Below the pieces are notes generated by a model that saw only the letters and a list, made by a program, of their open reading frames with translations, was not told the origin of the DNA and did not search any database. A program made the translations under genes and the position numbers. From JBAXTZ01 sp037129925 (GTDB lineage: Bacteria; Bacillota; Negativicutes; JBAXTZ01): DNA of 64,000 nt. The stretch covers positions 49,825-113,824 of the forward strand of contig JBAXTZ010000003.1 in the NCBI GenBank assembly GCA_037129925.1. Reading direction: 5' to 3'. Shown here piece after piece: positions 62,601-64,000 of the stretch; the stretch's first letter is position 1, and the number at the start of each line of letters is the position of its first letter.

Positions 62601-63304
62601 TGGTCATTACGGATAGTGTGCCCAATCGTCGTTTCCCAAAGAACAGAGCGCAATTCACCTTCACCAGTATGTTTGTGTTCAGGTGGCTCTGTAACTGAAC
62701 TGACAAAACCCACCCCCATAACAACGCGCTTGGTATCGTCGATGAAGGGAACTTGTTTTGCATAAGGCACTACAAGCGATTTGTTAGGAGTAACATCTTT
62801 GTAAAAGGTCTTAAAAACTGCTCGTTGATTTCTGGCATCCTGTATCCAGTTTGTTGAAAAAGACAATTGCGGTTCACGCGCCTTGTCATAATCTATGTTC
62901 TGACTATCTGCTAAACGCCGAATGTTCTGGTCATCCTTATTATCGTCGCCTTTACGGAGCATCGTCCAAGCAAAAGGGCGAGCAGGCAGAGAAAATGGAG
63001 GATAAACCAATACTGTCTCGAGGAAATGACCGTGAGTAACAGAATTGGATTTTTTATACGGATGAATTGTAGTCTTAGAATGAGCTTTTTCAGACATAAA
63101 AACCCCACCCTCGGAAACACAGGGAATCTCACTCTCATGTCCTATTACAGATTGACCTTTGAGAGTCTCCTCCAGCCTATCGTCTCTGCTATCCGAAATG
63201 TTCTTAAGTCTTAAGCAAGCGTTGTTATAGCAAGGTTTTTCGCATACTAATCCGCAGTATCCATTGTCTTTCCAGGGAATGCGTATAGAAAGGTGTTGCG
63301 CCAT
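59633..63304 (-). CDS. large RecD-like helicase with N-terminal Cys cluster and C-terminal nuclease-like domain
   Basis: A 1223-residue protein. Residues 1 to about 30 begin HLSIRIPWKDNGYCGLVC and hold four cysteines (17, 21, 25 and 30), a likely zinc or iron-sulfur site. Residues to about 640 match no domain I know. Then an SF1B (RecD/Pif1-like) helicase: Walker A GGAGTGKTTLLSLL near 660, IIDECSMLTEEM (Walker B), FVGDPNQLPPIGAG, and VHKAQGSEFKKVILVLG late. The last 100 residues (RSKSEVIIANMLYEGGIVYEYEKEL, then FKIPDFTVDD and YWEHCG) resemble a PD-(D/E)xK nuclease. No partner gene is adjacent apart from DUF4116 remains. It may be a defence or repair protein. The ribosome site is weak. Confidence 0.85.
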   Translation of the reverse strand: MAQHLSIRIPWKDNGYCGLVCEKPCYNNACLRLKNISDSRDDRLEETLKGQSVIGHESEIPCVSEGGVFMSEKAHSKTTIHPYKKSNSVTHGHFLETVLVYPPFSLPARPFAWTMLRKGDDNKDDQNIRRLADSQNIDYDKAREPQLSFSTNWIQDARNQRAVFKTFYKDVTPNKSLVVPYAKQVPFIDDTKRVVMGVGFVSSVTEPPEHKHTGEGELRSVLWETTIGHTIRNDQKNGFLFPYREMMEYADTHPDFDIRTATVFAGDDYFEEFSYATEHLSNDAVIDVLLQTIKSLEIIKGCISGNWQECIDWTKDRLKEVWLDRGAFPGLGAMLCAMGFQFGIVIANEIRNCIGKNVSYEEYVCDTICAPKKYLSGDISASIGKTEQEAFLSLSGERKQLFWLLSRLSLKVDRANVLFNNEYRNRASINCSDREIIENPYLLYERTRTCADKHKIAVRKVDMAVFPPPIIHDKYPMAAPTALESENDQRRIRAIAVSVLEKHAENGHTVYPQNNLIIEINDLPIEPSCRVTSDIFRNIQDFLSAELAVVECADGSVAYQLGRLEKIDDIIRKAVSKRVSANRHIVPEYWEKIVNEAFNESELTGSEIHARKEKIAVLKELSEARLSVLVGGAGTGKTTLLSLLCKSPLIRDGGVLLLAPTGKARVRMSQAMQKQSVSFNAKTVAQFLIQNGRFDFNSMRYKLSDVEANDVPLTVIIDECSMLTEEMFGALMQALRKAHRIIFVGDPNQLPPIGAGRPFVDLVDHLKNNVQDFPRVGNSYGELTVTCRQQNANGEERSDMALAEWYSDSKAELDDEIFLRLQSNQCGENIKLKTWKTPEDLEQLVLETIAEETGMSDVGDIKGFDLSIGGTTNGEWMNFGNKPQLIDDWQILSAYRNNASIGTATINRYIHQQYRSKTALIGELNKRSTKKVLGSDGIVYGDKVINVRNQKRNGYPKDNCLNFVANGEVGIVERIWQKPKDRENTHQIKFSSQPEHNYNWPSVVSDEGSSDLELAYALTVHKAQGSEFKKVILVLGEPSGLLSKELLYTAITRQTERLIILYNDEAYRLRNYSSKMFSDIARRFTCLFEKPEIVEYKKRYYEASLIHKTLKGELVRSKSEVIIANMLYEGGIVYEYEKELDLKEDGFKIPDFTVDDAESGKLFYWEHCGMMADNLYRSRWEDKKAVYEKHGIIEGKNLIVSYDDINGSIDSVAIRLLIEKFLL

Positions 63305-63540
63305 TAAGATTGACCGTTAATTACTTCGCACTCGTATTAAATGATGGTTCAATGTATTGCTTTCTCAATATGCACCAGTTTTGACAAATGAATTGACTGC
63401 TAGAAATCTAGTTTCGCTATATACATACATGCAAGTCAGTGTGCTTATCCATTTAGTTGTTTTTACACTCCAATATCATCCTAATAGTCCACAAACATTT
63501 CACATACCTACCAAAGCACTTATGTAATCCGGGTTCAGCT
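63305..63540. other. AT-rich intergenic stretch
   Basis: About 235 bases upstream of the helicase gene. I see no gene, tRNA or clear terminator. A TTGTCA-like box about 90 bases before the helicase start has no good -10 at the right distance. Confidence 0.5.
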
Positions 63541-63674
63541 TCAGCGCCTGCTGTAGTCGACAATTGTTAGGTCGTAATGCAGTTCTTCGCTAGCATATTA
63601 CAGTGCCTCGCGATCTTGAGCAACTGCCACTAAAGCAACTTCTCTATCAACTCTTAATTCATCGCTGGCATAAC
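63541..63674 (-). pseudogene. degenerate 3' end of the DUF4116 repeat gene
   Basis: Directly after the stop codon at 63675, the repeat continues in another frame: LSYASDELRVDREVALVAV, then an in-frame TAA where the consensus codon would be K or E, then YASEELHYDL before a final stop at 63541. Comparison with the intact units shows a one-base deletion near 63680 caused the frame change. So the last one and a half repeats are no longer translated as part of the protein. Confidence 0.75.
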
Positions 63675-64000
63675 TCAGACCGGATATCTTTTAGCAACTG
63701 CCTCCAAAATGAAATCTCTGTCATTCTTCAATTCATCGCTGGCATATTTCAGAGCGTAGTCACTACGTGTAACTGCAGCTAGAACAAATTCTTTATCATT
63801 CTTTAATTCATCACTGGCATATTCCAGAACGTAGTCACTAAGTGTAACTGCCGACAGAACAAATTCTTTATCATTTTTTAATTCATCACTGGCGTATCTC
63901 AGTGCGAAGCCGCTTCTAGTAACCGCCGCCAAAACAACTTCTCTGTCATTCTTTAATTCATTGCTGGCGTATTCCAGTGCGCTGCCACATTTAGCGATTC
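63675..64000 (-). CDS. DUF4116 repeat protein, partial
   Basis: The frame is open to the right edge, so the N-terminus is missing. It is made of near-identical 25-residue units of the type ELKNDKEFVLAAVTRSDYALKYASD, four of which are seen in 326 bases. This is the DUF4116 repeat, found in strings in many bacteria and some parasites, with a probable helical-repeat role in binding. It ends KRYPV after a frameshift. The DNA repeats are about 75 bases apart and similar enough to recombine. Confidence 0.85.
   Translation of the reverse strand, partial: IAKCGSALEYASNELKNDREVVLAAVTRSGFALRYASDELKNDKEFVLSAVTLSDYVLEYASDELKNDKEFVLAAVTRSDYALKYASDELKNDRDFILEAVAKRYPV

Noticed and set aside
63541..64000. 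Regular 75-base repeats that at first look like a CRISPR array.
   Set aside because: Whole units repeat without unique spacers and translate to DUF4116 repeats.

Overview
This window looks like an ordinary chromosomal stretch from an anaerobic, low-to-mid GC, Gram-negative-type Firmicute, most likely a member of the Negativicutes or a close relative. That placement is an inference. It rests on the ispH-rpsA fusion, HemZ, DUF116, an infC-rpmI-rplT operon, a PASTA kinase cluster beside def-fmt-rsmB, ferredoxin-linked 2-oxoacid oxidoreductase, and an LPP20/FlgT-like secreted protein of the kind seen in cells with an outer membrane. Nearly all genes lie on the minus strand in tight, often overlapping operons.

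Layout, left to right. (1) 1-5792: an operon read leftwards, surE - ahcY-like - mtaD-like - pduL - ferredoxin - 2-oxoacid oxidoreductase alpha - beta (cut by the edge). It joins S-adenosylhomocysteine salvage to acyl-CoA and acyl-phosphate formation. (2) 5872-16412: envelope and housekeeping genes (glycosyltransferase, pssA, psd, tagA-like, ispH-rpsA, plsC, cmk, flavoprotein, rluB, dacF, rpe). (3) 16426-26531: prkC, a transpeptidase, ftsW/rodA, the PP2C phosphatase, two FHA proteins, rsmB, DUF116, fmt and def. This is a cell-wall signalling and elongation cluster fused to formyl-methionine processing. (4) 26597-30188: an rRNA/tRNA methyltransferase, an aldolase-like gene, the translation operon infC-rpmI-rplT with an AUU start and an attenuator, and five tRNA genes behind a near-perfect promoter. 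(5) 30217-45260: mixed genes, some on the plus strand. These include cyclophilin, a PEP-carboxykinase-like P-loop protein, a secreted protein, an aldehyde dehydrogenase, rplM-rpsI, ferritin, a YkfC-like endopeptidase with an oligopeptide-binding lipoprotein, yajC, deoD, DedA, mtgA, a MazEF pair, a perfect parS site and a DUF4143 ATPase. (6) 45261-59590: aspS, hisS, hemZ, a Fur-family regulator, a PerM/AI-2E exporter, an MBL hydrolase, dtd, rel, apt, recJ, a methionine gamma-lyase-like PLP enzyme and ppk2. (7) 59633-64000: an accessory-looking end with a 1223-residue helicase-nuclease and a decaying DUF4116 repeat gene.

The best candidates for something undescribed are the 1223-residue protein at the right end, which combines an N-terminal cysteine cluster, a RecD-like helicase and a nuclease-like C-terminus; the PEPCK-like P-loop protein at 30987; and the putative S-inosylhomocysteine salvage pair at 2465-5001. 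No CRISPR array, prophage or insertion sequence was seen. All product names come from reading motifs by eye; no database search was possible.
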